Part shown: one piece after another, positions 27,140 through 35,041 of the stretch | How the letters are laid out: the number at the start of each line of letters is the position of its first letter | Position numbering within the stretch: the stretch's first letter is position 1 | The notes under the pieces: model-generated | Seen by the model: only the letters and a program-made list of their open reading frames with translations | Told to the model about the DNA's origin: nothing | The model's database searches: none | Position numbers and translations under genes: made by a program | Origin: Streptomyces halstedii | GTDB taxonomy: Bacteria; Actinomycetota; Actinomycetes; Streptomycetales; Streptomycetaceae | DNA: 64,000 bases | Reading direction: 5' to 3' | NCBI GenBank assembly: GCA_000720535.1 | Contig: JOAZ01000017.1 | Span: 1-64,000, forward strand

Positions 27140-28285
27140 ATGAGCGACCAGCACAGCTTCGAGACCCTCGCGATCCACGCCGGGAACACGGCGGATCCCC
27201 TCACCGGCGCCGTGGTCCCGCCGATCTACCAGGTGTCCACGTACAAGCAGGACGGCGTCGGCGGGCTGCGTGGCGGCTACGAGTACAGCCGCAGCGCCAA
27301 CCCGACCCGCACCGCACTGGAGGAGAACCTGGCGGCCCTGGAGGGCGGCCGTCGCGGACTCGCCTTCGCGTCCGGCCTCGCCGCCGAGGACTGCCTCCTG
27401 CGTACGCTGCTCACGCCCGGCGACCACGTCGTCATCCCGAACGACGCCTACGGCGGCACCTTCCGGCTGTTCGCGAAGGTCGCGTCGCGCTGGGGCGTGG
27501 AGTTCTCGGTGGCCGACACCTCCGACGTGGACGCGGTGCGCGCGGCGGTCACCCCCCGTACCAAGGCGATCTGGGTGGAGACCCCGTCCAACCCGCTGCT
27601 CGGCATCACGGACATCGCGGCCGTCGCGGGCGTGGCCCGGCAGGCGGGCGTGCGGCTCGTCGTCGACAACACCTTCGCCAGCCCCTACCTCCAGCAGCCG
27701 CTCGCGCTCGGCGCCGACGTGGTGGTGCACTCCACCACCAAGTACATGGGCGGGCACTCGGACGTGGTCGGCGGTGCGCTGGTCACCGGCGACCCGGAGC
27801 TCGCCGAGGAACTGGCGTACCACCAGAACGCGATGGGCGCCGTCGCCGGGCCGTTCGACGCGTGGCTGGTGCTGCGCGGCATCAAGACGCTGGCGGTACG
27901 CATGGACCGCCACGACGAGAACGCCACCAAGGTAGCCGACCTGCTGACGCGGCACGCCAAGGTGACCCAGGTCCTCTACCCGGGGCTGCCGGACCACCCG
28001 GGGCACGAGGTCGCCGCCAAGCAGATGCGGGCGTTCGGCGGGATGGTGTCGTTCCGTGTCGCGGGCGGCGAGGAGGCGGCGGTCGAGGTCTGCGACCGGA
28101 CGAAGGTCTTCACGCTCGGTGAGTCGCTCGGCGGTGTGGAGTCGCTGATCGAGCACCCGGGACGGATGACGCACGCGTCCACCGCAGGCTCCCCGCTGGA
28201 GGTCCCTGCCGACCTGGTCCGGCTGTCCGTCGGCATCGAGAACGCCGACGACCTGCTGGCCGACCTGACCCAGGCGCTCGGCTGA
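27140..28285 (+). CDS. Cystathionine gamma-synthase / PLP Cys-Met metabolism enzyme
   Basis: 381-aa PLP enzyme of the trans-sulfuration family. VPPIYQVSTYKQDGVG, YEYSRSANPTRTALEENLAALEGG, FASGLAAEDCLLRTLL and the PLP-lysine motif STTKYMGGHSD (Lys201) are clear. SVGIENADDLLADLTQAL ends the protein. It most likely makes cystathionine from activated homoserine and cysteine, though gamma-lyase activity cannot be excluded from sequence. TACGCT ends 7 nt before the ATG (leaderless). A convergent hairpin follows. Confidence 0.9.
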   Translation: MSDQHSFETLAIHAGNTADPLTGAVVPPIYQVSTYKQDGVGGLRGGYEYSRSANPTRTALEENLAALEGGRRGLAFASGLAAEDCLLRTLLTPGDHVVIPNDAYGGTFRLFAKVASRWGVEFSVADTSDVDAVRAAVTPRTKAIWVETPSNPLLGITDIAAVAGVARQAGVRLVVDNTFASPYLQQPLALGADVVVHSTTKYMGGHSDVVGGALVTGDPELAEELAYHQNAMGAVAGPFDAWLVLRGIKTLAVRMDRHDENATKVADLLTRHAKVTQVLYPGLPDHPGHEVAAKQMRAFGGMVSFRVAGGEEAAVEVCDRTKVFTLGESLGGVESLIEHPGRMTHASTAGSPLEVPADLVRLSVGIENADDLLADLTQALG

Positions 28286-28311
28286 GCACCGCGTCCGGCG
28301 GGCCGGGCCAA

Positions 28312-28345
28312 GCCCCCGGGCCGCCGGGCACACGCCGCCGGGGGC
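28312..28345. terminator. Hairpin between cystathionine gamma-synthase and MarR genes
   Basis: 8-bp core stem GCCCCCGG / CCGGGGGC flanked by further GC complementarity, followed by CTTCGT, between convergent genes. Confidence 0.65.
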
Positions 28346-28368
28346 CTTCGTGCCGGCGGGCCGTGTCC

Positions 28369-28899
28369 TCAGTTCTCCTGCGACGGCTGGTGCGCCGCCG
28401 CGCGGGCGGCCAGTGAGGTGTTGAAGCGGGCGAGCAGCGAGCAGAAGACGTCGCGCTCCTCCTCGGTCCAGTCGTCCGTCACCCGGGACATCAGCTCGCG
28501 GCGCGAGGTGCGGACCTCCTCCAGGCGCGTCTGGCCGCGCGGCGAGAGCTGGAGGACGACCGCCCGCCCGTCCTCGGGGTGCGAGGTCCGCTTCACCAGG
28601 CCGGTGTCCACGAGCGGCGCGACCTGCCGGGTCACGGTCGAGGAGTCGATCCCCATGCCCGCGGCCAGGGCCTTGACGCCCATCGGGCCCTCCCTGTCGA
28701 GCCGGTTGAGCAGGAGGTAGGCGGCCCGGTCCATCGAGTTGCGTACCTGGCCGACGCCGCCGAGGCGGGTCTGCTCGGCGCGTCGGGCGAAGACGGCCAC
28801 CTGGTGCTGGAGAGCGTCGAGGAGGTGGTCCGCCCCAGGGTTTCCGGAGGCGGTGCCCCCGGAGGGAGACGCGGCAGTCGACATGTCCTGAGGGGGCAT
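28369..28899 (-). CDS. MarR-family transcriptional regulator
   Basis: 176-aa dimeric winged-helix regulator. The N-terminal ~25 residues are disordered. The core shows AAYLLLNRLDREGPMGVKALAAGMGIDSSTVTRQVAPLVDTGLVKR and HPEDGRAVVLQLSPRG, the recognition helix and wing of MarR proteins. No ligand can be named. It is divergent from threonine dehydratase (156 bp apart), so that gene and itself are the likeliest targets. ATG 28899 is chosen; ATG 28884 is possible. Confidence 0.87.
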   Translation of the reverse strand: MPPQDMSTAASPSGGTASGNPGADHLLDALQHQVAVFARRAEQTRLGGVGQVRNSMDRAAYLLLNRLDREGPMGVKALAAGMGIDSSTVTRQVAPLVDTGLVKRTSHPEDGRAVVLQLSPRGQTRLEEVRTSRRELMSRVTDDWTEEERDVFCSLLARFNTSLAARAAAHQPSQEN

Positions 28900-29055
28900 G
28901 GCGGGAGCTCTCTTCGTGCGGTGTCGGATGGGTGGGGGACAGAGTACGCGGCCCCGGGGCAACATGTACCAGCGCTGCACAAACCTGTGGACAACACCGC
29001 AGCCCGGCATGAGACACGACGGCCCGGACGCCCTGGAACTGCAAGACTTGCGGTC

Positions 29056-30285
29056 ATGACCTTCCGCACGGCAGCCCCTGTCCCGCCTCTGATCCTCGAT
29101 GACGTCCGGGGCGCGCAGAAGATGCTCGCCGGGGTGGCCAGAGCGACCGCCATGGAGGGCAGCCGCCATCTGACGTCGCTGGTCGGTGCGCCGGTCCACC
29201 TCAAGTGCGAGAACCTCCAGCGCACCGGCTCGTTCAAACTGCGCGGCGCCTACGTGCGGATCGCGGGCCTCAGCCCCGTCGAGCGGGCCGCCGGAGTGGT
29301 CGCCGCGAGCGCCGGGAACCACGCGCAGGGTGTCGCCCTGGCCTCCTCGCTGCTCGGCGTGCGCTCCACCGTCTTCATGCCGGTCGGCGCCCCCCTCCCC
29401 AAGGTGGCGGCGACCCGGGAGTACGGCGCCGAGGTCCGGCTGCACGGCCAGGTCGTCGACGAGACGCTGGCCGCCGCCCAGGAGTACGCGGAGGAGACCG
29501 GGGCCGTCTTCATCCACCCCTTCGACCACCCGGACATCATCGCGGGCCAGGGCACCGTCGGGCTGGAGATCCTGGAGCAGTGCCCGGAGGTCCGCACCGT
29601 CGTGGTCGGGGTCGGCGGGGGCGGTCTCGCCGCGGGGATCGCGGTCGCGGTGAAGGCGGTGCGCCCCGACGTACGGATCGTGGGGGTGCAGGCCGAGGGC
29701 GCCGCCGGATATCCGCCGTCCCTGGCCGCCGGGCACCCGGTGGCGCTGGAGTCGGTGCGGACGATGGCCGACGGCATCAAGGTCGGCCGCCCCGGGGACA
29801 TCCCGTTCGGGCTGGTCCGGGACCTGGTGGACGAGGTCCGCACGGTCACCGAGGACGAGCTGTCCAGCGCGCTGCTGCTCTGCCTGGAACGCGCCAAGAT
29901 GGTCGTCGAGCCGGCCGGGGCCAGCCCGGTGGCCGCCCTGCTGAGCGACCCGGAGGCCTTCCGGGGCCCCGTCGTCGCCGTGCTCTCCGGCGGCAACGTG
30001 GACCCGCTGCTGATGCGGCGCGTGCTGACCCACGGCCTGGCGGCGAACGGCCGCTACCTCAGCCTGCGGCTCCGCCTCACCGACCGGCCCGGGGCGCTCG
30101 CCGCGCTGCTCTCCACGCTGTCCCGGGCGGACGCCAACGTGCTGGACGTGAGCCATGTGCGGACCGACCCGAGGCTGGGGCTCACCGAGGCGGAGGTGGA
30201 GGTCCACCTGGAGACCCAGGGGCCCGAGCACTGCGCGGAGGTCGCCGCCGCCCTGCGGGCCGCGGGCTACCGGGTGATGGACTGA
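29056..30285 (+). CDS. Threonine ammonia-lyase (threonine dehydratase), catabolic type with ACT-like domain
   Basis: 409-aa PLP fold-type II enzyme that deaminates L-threonine to 2-oxobutanoate, feeding isoleucine and propionyl-CoA. KCENLQRTGSFKLRGAY carries the PLP lysine; SAGNHAQGVA, GVGGGGLAAG and VLSGGNVDP are the cofactor loops. Residues ~330-409 (LSLRLRLTDRPGALAALLSTL) form a single ACT-like domain, as in catabolic and bifunctional Streptomyces enzymes. AAGACT ends 7 nt before the ATG. Divergent MarR gene upstream. Confidence 0.93.
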   Translation: MTFRTAAPVPPLILDDVRGAQKMLAGVARATAMEGSRHLTSLVGAPVHLKCENLQRTGSFKLRGAYVRIAGLSPVERAAGVVAASAGNHAQGVALASSLLGVRSTVFMPVGAPLPKVAATREYGAEVRLHGQVVDETLAAAQEYAEETGAVFIHPFDHPDIIAGQGTVGLEILEQCPEVRTVVVGVGGGGLAAGIAVAVKAVRPDVRIVGVQAEGAAGYPPSLAAGHPVALESVRTMADGIKVGRPGDIPFGLVRDLVDEVRTVTEDELSSALLLCLERAKMVVEPAGASPVAALLSDPEAFRGPVVAVLSGGNVDPLLMRRVLTHGLAANGRYLSLRLRLTDRPGALAALLSTLSRADANVLDVSHVRTDPRLGLTEAEVEVHLETQGPEHCAEVAAALRAAGYRVMD

Positions 30286-30367
30286 ACCCGTCGGGAAGGG
30301 GCCGGAGCCGGGGCCGCGGCTACGTGGTGAGGGCATGTGGAGGACGCGCCGAAAAAGCCGTTGTGAC

Positions 30368-30383
30368 TCGCGATGTATCGCGA
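30368..30383. promoter_or_regulatory. Inverted repeat upstream of the DrrAB-type exporter
   Basis: TCGCGATGTATCGCGA (7-bp arms, 2-bp centre) lies 102 bp before the exporter ATG. TACGAT (30438-30443) may be the -10 downstream. PadR- or TetR-type regulators of drug exporters often use such sites, but no regulator gene lies beside it. Confidence 0.5.
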
Positions 30384-30485
30384 TACCGTGCATCGCCGAG
30401 CACTTCGGCGTTCCCGGTGCGCGAGGACCGGGGACCCTACGATCACGCTCAGGAAGTCACCCGAGAGCAACTGGGGGAGTCCCAC

Positions 30486-31520
30486 ATGCCAGGCGCCATT
30501 TACGCCGAAGGTCTGGTGAAGACCTTCGGTGACGTACGCGCGTTGGACGGCGTCGACCTCGACGTCCCCGAAGGCACGGTCCTGGGCCTCCTGGGCCCCA
30601 ACGGCGCGGGCAAGACGACCGCCGTACGCGTGCTGACGACCCTGCTCCGGCCCGACAGCGGGCAGGCGGTCGTGGCGGGCATCGACGTGCTGAAGAACCC
30701 GAACGAGGTGCGCCGCTCGATCGGGCTCTCCGGCCAGTTCGCGGCCGTCGACGAATACCTCACCGGCCGCGAGAACCTGCGGATGGTCGGGCAGCTCTAC
30801 CAGATGAGCGCGCGCGACGCGAAGAAGCGGGCGGGGCAGTTGCTGGAGCGGTTCCACCTCGCCGACGCGGCCGACCGCACCGCGAAGACGTACTCCGGGG
30901 GCATGCGCCGCCGCCTCGACCTGGCGGCGGCGCTCGTCGTCTCCCCGCCGGTGATGTTCATGGACGAGCCCACCACGGGCCTCGACCCGCGCAACCGGCA
31001 GCAGCTCTGGGAGGTCATCCAGGACCTCGTCGCCGGGGGCACGACCCTGCTGCTGACCACGCAGTACCTCGAAGAGGCCGACCACCTCGCCCACGACATC
31101 TGCGTGATCGACCACGGCAAGGTCATCGCGCGCGGCACCTCCGACCAGCTCAAGGCCCGCACGGGCGGCGAGCGCGTCGAGGTCGTCGTCCACCGCGGCC
31201 ACCAGATCGAGTCCGCCCGCTCGGTCCTCGCCGCCTACGGCACGGGCGAGATCGCCGTCACCGCGCACACCCGCAAGCTGACCGTCCCGGTCACCGGCGG
31301 GGCCAGACTGCTCGCCGAGGTCATCCGCGACCTCGACGGCCGCGGAGTGGAGATCGACGACATCGGGCTGCGCCGGCCCACCCTCGACGACGTCTTCATC
31401 TCGCTCACCGGCCACGCCGCCGAGCAGGCGAAGAACGGCGAGGCCGGACAGACGGAGGCTGGACCGACCGAAGCCGGAGCGGCCGGGGCCGACCGGGACC
31501 AGAAGGAGGGCGAGCGATGA
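30486..31520 (+). CDS. DrrA-type daunorubicin-resistance-like ABC ATPase
   Basis: 344-aa ATPase of the DrrA family that energises the permease overlapping its end. Walker A is GPNGAGKTT, Q-loop LSGQFAAVDEYLTG, signature YSGGMRRRLDLAAAL, Walker B MFMDEPTTGLDP, and switch TTQYLEEADHLAHD. The regulatory C-terminal domain ends in a repetitive Glu/Ala/Gly tail. Known relatives export drugs or endogenous glycolipids; the cargo is unknown here. Its stop overlaps the next start (ATGA). Confidence 0.92.
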   Translation: MPGAIYAEGLVKTFGDVRALDGVDLDVPEGTVLGLLGPNGAGKTTAVRVLTTLLRPDSGQAVVAGIDVLKNPNEVRRSIGLSGQFAAVDEYLTGRENLRMVGQLYQMSARDAKKRAGQLLERFHLADAADRTAKTYSGGMRRRLDLAAALVVSPPVMFMDEPTTGLDPRNRQQLWEVIQDLVAGGTTLLLTTQYLEEADHLAHDICVIDHGKVIARGTSDQLKARTGGERVEVVVHRGHQIESARSVLAAYGTGEIAVTAHTRKLTVPVTGGARLLAEVIRDLDGRGVEIDDIGLRRPTLDDVFISLTGHAAEQAKNGEAGQTEAGPTEAGAAGADRDQKEGER

Positions 31521-32374
31521 CCGCCACCGCACCCACACCGGAATTCGCCCCCAGAGTGCGCCGGGGAGCGATCGCCCAGTCGGTCATGGACTCCCTGGTC
31601 GTCGCCCGGCGGAACCTGATCCGCATGATCAGGATCCCCGAGATGGTGATCTTCGGTCTGATCCAGCCCATCATGTTCGTGGTGCTGTTCACCTATGTCT
31701 TCGGGGGCTCGATCAAGGTCGGCGCCACCATCTCGCCCCAGGCCTACCGCGAGTTCCTGATGGCCGGCATCTTCGCCCAGACGGTCACCTTCGCCACCGC
31801 CGGGGCCGGGGCGGGCATCGCCGACGACATGCACAAGGGGCTGATCGACCGCTTCCGGTCCCTGCCCATGGCCCGGGGCGCCGTCCTCACCGGGCGTACG
31901 ATCGCCGACCTCGTGCAGACCACCCTCACCCTCGTCGTCCTCGCGGGGGTCGCGCTCATCGTCGGCTGGCGGACCCACGAGAACATCGGCAAGGTGCTGC
32001 TCGGCTTCCTGCTGCTGCTCCTGCTCGGCTACGCGTTCTCCTGGATCGGCGCCCTGATCGGCCTGATCGTGCGTACGCCCGAGGCGGCCACGTCCGGCGG
32101 GCTGATCTGGCTCTTCCCGCTCACGTTCATCTCCAACGCCTTCGTGGACGCCAACCAGATGCCCACGTTCCTGCGCCACATCGCCGAGTGGAACCCCTTC
32201 AGCGCCACGGTGCAGGCCTGCCGGGAGCTGTTCGGCAACCTGCCGCCGGGCTTCGTCACCCCGGAGGCCTGGCCGATGCGGCACCCGATCCTGGCGTCGG
32301 TGCTCTGGTCGGTCGTCATCCTCCTGGTCTTCCGGACCCTCGCGGTCCGCAAGTACCGCTCCGCCACCGCCTGA
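31517..32374 (+). CDS. DrrB-type ABC-2 transporter permease
   Basis: 285-aa six-helix ABC-2 membrane protein translationally coupled to DrrA by a 4-bp overlap. The cytosolic N-terminus contains SVMDSLVVARRNLIRMIRIPE. Then follow helices near 50-70, 85-105, 130-150, 160-185, 195-212 and 255-275. The family signature RFRSLPMARGAVLTGRT is present. A 16-bp-stem terminator follows. Confidence 0.92.
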   Translation: MTATAPTPEFAPRVRRGAIAQSVMDSLVVARRNLIRMIRIPEMVIFGLIQPIMFVVLFTYVFGGSIKVGATISPQAYREFLMAGIFAQTVTFATAGAGAGIADDMHKGLIDRFRSLPMARGAVLTGRTIADLVQTTLTLVVLAGVALIVGWRTHENIGKVLLGFLLLLLLGYAFSWIGALIGLIVRTPEAATSGGLIWLFPLTFISNAFVDANQMPTFLRHIAEWNPFSATVQACRELFGNLPPGFVTPEAWPMRHPILASVLWSVVILLVFRTLAVRKYRSATA

Positions 32375-32391
32375 GCGCGGGTCCGCGACCA

Positions 32392-32428
32392 CGAGAAGCC
32401 CCGGCCGTCCGGCGGCCGGGGCTTCTCG
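32392..32428. terminator. Bidirectional hairpin between DrrB and greA
   Basis: Perfect 16-bp stem CGAGAAGCCCCGGCCG / CGGCCGGGGCTTCTCG with a 5-nt loop, placed between convergent genes. Confidence 0.88.
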
Positions 32429-32442
32429 ACGTCGTGTGCGGG

Positions 32443-32940
32443 TCAGCCGGTGTAGGGCTTCGCCGTGAGGATCTTCACCATCGCCTTCTTGCCGTTCGGC
32501 AGCTCGTACTCGGCCTCTTCGCCCATCCTCTTGCCGTTCACGCCCGTGCCGAGCGGGGACTGCGGGGAGTAGGTCTCGATGTCGCCGGTCGCGTATTCGC
32601 GGGAGGCGAGCAGGAAGGTGAGTGTGTCGTCCGGGTCGCCGTCGAAGGCGATCGTCACGACCATGCCGGGCTCGACCACGCCGTCGTCGGCCGGCGGCTC
32701 GCCGACCTTCGCGTGTTCCAGGAGCTGGGTGAGCTGACGCACCCGGAGCTCCATCTTGCCCTGCTCCTCCTTGGCTGCGTGGTACCCGCCGTTCTCGCGG
32801 AGGTCACCCTCCTCGCGGGCCGCCGCGATCTTGACGGAGATCTCCGTGCGCGCGGGACCAGACAGGTACTCCAGCTCGGCCTTGAGCTGGTTGTACGCCT
32901 CCTGCGTGAGCCAGGTGACGTTATCGCTGGTCTGGGTCAC
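32443..32940 (-). CDS. greA: Transcript cleavage factor GreA
   Basis: 165-aa factor that enters the RNA polymerase secondary channel and rescues backtracked complexes by RNA cleavage. The N-terminal coiled coil (about residues 1-75) carries the tip acidic residues in AAREEGDLRENGGYHAAKEEQG. The C-terminal FKBP-like domain ends SPLGTGVNGKRMGEEAEYELPNGKK. GTG 32940 is preceded by GAGGAG. The frame is open further upstream but lacks the family core. Confidence 0.96.
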   Translation of the reverse strand: MTQTSDNVTWLTQEAYNQLKAELEYLSGPARTEISVKIAAAREEGDLRENGGYHAAKEEQGKMELRVRQLTQLLEHAKVGEPPADDGVVEPGMVVTIAFDGDPDDTLTFLLASREYATGDIETYSPQSPLGTGVNGKRMGEEAEYELPNGKKAMVKILTAKPYTG

Positions 32941-33204
32941 AGGGTGCTCCTCGTCGGTACTGGGAATACAAAGCATCGCCCTACCCCAAGCATGTGCTGC
33001 CACGGGTGGGCGAAACCACGAGCCTAACAATTCCCCGCGAAAAGGGGGAGAAGGTAAACCGTCACACGCGGGTCAGCGCCGCTCAGCGCCCCCGCGCACG
33101 ATGCGCGACCAGCCGTTTCCGGGCGCCCCGGCCGCCTCGCGCCCGGCCCCGCCGGCGCCGGCCGCCTCGCCCCCCGGGTCCCTGGCGGGTCCCGTGGGGG
33201 CGGG

Positions 33205-33609
33205 TCAGTCGTTGACCCCGCACCCCATCAGCTCGACCGCCGTCGCCCTGGACGTCGTACGCACCGAGACCACCGTGTCGATCCGGTCGGACCCCGCGTC
33301 GAGCCGGACCTCCTTGCGGCCCACCTCGCCGCCGTCCTCGCTGAGCGCGCGGACCGTGCAGTGCGCCACGACGTCCTTCTCCTTGCGCACCTCGACGTGG
33401 GCGTCGGCCCGCTCGTCGGAGACCACCTTGGACTTGATGATCTCGGCGCTCACGTCCTGGCCCACGACGTACGCGTAACCGAACCAGCCGAGCAGGGCGA
33501 GGAGTGCCGCACCGAGCACCGCGCCGACGATCTTCAGCGTGCGGTCGGCGCGTTGGTCCCGTGACCGGCCGTAGCGCCCGTCGGGCAAGGCCTCACGCAC
33601 CGCCGCCAT
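33205..33609 (-). CDS. DUF4307 membrane protein
   Basis: 134 aa. A basic cytosolic N-terminus (DGRYGRSRDQRADRTLK) leads to one membrane helix (IVGAVLGAALLALLGWFGYAYVVG, residues 27-50) and an extracytoplasmic ~80-residue beta domain ending GCGVND, with two cysteines. It matches the actinobacterial DUF4307 family, found next to mca; its role is unknown. CCGGAGGAA lies just before the ATG. It is divergent from mca. Confidence 0.88.
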   Translation of the reverse strand: MAAVREALPDGRYGRSRDQRADRTLKIVGAVLGAALLALLGWFGYAYVVGQDVSAEIIKSKVVSDERADAHVEVRKEKDVVAHCTVRALSEDGGEVGRKEVRLDAGSDRIDTVVSVRTTSRATAVELMGCGVND

Positions 33610-33705
33610 GATCGTTCCTCCGGTACCGGGAATCGAGGAATTTTCCGCCCCCTGGTTCAGTCACTATAGAAGCCGACCACCGCGACGAATCACCGAGGAC
33701 CAGTC

Positions 33706-34587
33706 TTGACCCAGCAGCTGCGACTGATGGCCGTTCACGCCCACCCCGACGACGAGTCGAGCAAGGGCGCGGCCACCATGGCCAAGTACGTGTCCGAGGG
33801 GGTGGACGTCCTGGTCGTCACCTGCACAGGGGGCGAGCGGGGATCCGTTCTCAACCCCAAGCTCCAGGGGGACGCGTACATCGAGGAGCACATCCACGAG
33901 GTGCGCAAGAAGGAGATGGACGAGGCCCGGGAGATCCTGGGCGTCAAGCAGGAGTGGCTCGGCTTCGTCGACTCGGGTCTGCCGGAGGGCGACCCGCTGC
34001 CGCCGCTGCCCGAGGGCTGCTTCGCCTTGGAGGACGACGAGACGGCGGCGGGGCGCCTCGTCGCGAAGATCCGCGCGTTCCGGCCGCAGGTGATCACCAC
34101 GTACGACGAGAACGGCGGCTACCCGCACCCCGACCACATCAAGACCCACACCATCTCGATGATCGCCTTCGAGGCCGCCGCGGACACCGAGCGGTTCCCC
34201 GAGGCGGAGTTCGGACCGGCCTGGCAGCCGCAGAAGCTCTACTACAACCAGGGCTTCAACCGGCCGCGCACCGTCGCCCTCCACGAGGCGCTGCTCGCCC
34301 GCGGGCTGGAGTCCCCGTACGGCGACTGGCTGGAGCGCTGGAAGGAGTTCGGGCGCGCCGAGCGCACGCTGACCACGCACATCCCGTGCGACGACTTCTT
34401 CGAGATCCGCGACAAGGCGCTGATCGCGCACGCCACGCAGATCGACCCGGACGGCGGCTGGTTCCGGGTTCCGATGGACGTCCAGCGGGAGGTCTGGCCG
34501 ACCGAGGAGTACGAGCTCGCGAAGTCTCTGGTCGATACCTCCCTCCCCGAGAGCGACCTCTTCGCGGGCATCCGCGACAATGCCTGA
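33706..34587 (+). CDS. mca: Mycothiol S-conjugate amidase
   Basis: 293-aa zinc amidase that splits mycothiol-toxin conjugates into a mercapturic acid for export and GlcN-inositol for recycling. The metal motif HAHPDDESSKG (residues ~12-22) and the second site YPHPDHIKTH are clear. EGDPLPPLPEGCFALEDDETAAGRL separates Mca from MshB. The start is TTG (33706) with GAGGA 6 nt upstream, an uncommon initiator. No nearby ATG or GTG fits the family N-terminus. Divergent from DUF4307. Confidence 0.94.
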   Translation: MTQQLRLMAVHAHPDDESSKGAATMAKYVSEGVDVLVVTCTGGERGSVLNPKLQGDAYIEEHIHEVRKKEMDEAREILGVKQEWLGFVDSGLPEGDPLPPLPEGCFALEDDETAAGRLVAKIRAFRPQVITTYDENGGYPHPDHIKTHTISMIAFEAAADTERFPEAEFGPAWQPQKLYYNQGFNRPRTVALHEALLARGLESPYGDWLERWKEFGRAERTLTTHIPCDDFFEIRDKALIAHATQIDPDGGWFRVPMDVQREVWPTEEYELAKSLVDTSLPESDLFAGIRDNA

Positions 34588-34825
34588 TATGTACGCGACC
34601 CAGGCACTGACGCACCTCGTCCCGCTCGCCGCCGACGAGCTCGACAAGAACAAGGTCACCCCCGGCGTCCTCGGATTCCTCGTCTTCGCGGCGCTGGCCG
34701 TGGGGGTGTGGCTGCTGATGAAGTCGATGAACCGCCACATGGGCAAGGTTGACTTCGAGGAGGCGCCGGAACCCGCGGCGACCGGTGAGAAGTCGCCGGA
34801 GAAGGCCGGGGCGTCCGGCACCTGA
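34580..34825 (+). CDS. Small membrane protein coupled to mca
   Basis: 81 aa. The N-terminus is LTHLVPLAADELDKNKVTPG, then one helix (VLGFLVFAALAVGVWLLMKSM), then a polar Glu/Pro tail. The ATG at 34580 overlaps the mca stop by 8 nt; ATG 34589 is an alternative. The overlap implies translational coupling and a link to mycothiol detoxification or simply to membrane location. Family function unknown. Confidence 0.82.
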   Translation: MPDMYATQALTHLVPLAADELDKNKVTPGVLGFLVFAALAVGVWLLMKSMNRHMGKVDFEEAPEPAATGEKSPEKAGASGT

Positions 34826-34926
34826 CCGGCCGCCGGAACACCGCGTGGGCCGTGCCCGTACGGACGGGCCCCCGCGGGGTTCCGTCGTGCCGTGCGGAGC
34901 GGGTGGTACCCGGGGCCGGGCACCCC

Positions 34927-35041
34927 GTCACCGGACGGAATGCCCGGCCCCGCCCCCACCGGGACGTCACCGGACGGAATGCCCGGCCCCGCCCCCACCG
35001 GGACGTCACCGGACGGGCCGCGGCCCCGCCCCCACCGGGAC
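34927..35041. repeat. 39-bp tandem repeat at the end of the STAND gene
   Basis: Two identical 39-bp units (34927-34965, 34966-35004) and a third of 37 bp (35005-35041). On the minus strand full units read VPVGAGPGIPSGD, 13 codons in frame. The third unit, met first by the ribosome, differs and reads VPVGAGPRPVR then stop. So the gene ends inside the array and two intact units lie beyond the stop. Confidence 0.9.

Noticed and set aside
25958-29044. 1028-codon minus-strand frame spanning three loci
   Set aside because: Only the part up to 27061 or 27070 is the real membrane protein; the rest runs antisense through cystathionine gamma-synthase and MarR.
34927-35041. CRISPR-like array
   Set aside because: The 39-bp units are directly abutting without spacers and are in coding phase, so this is a tandem repeat.
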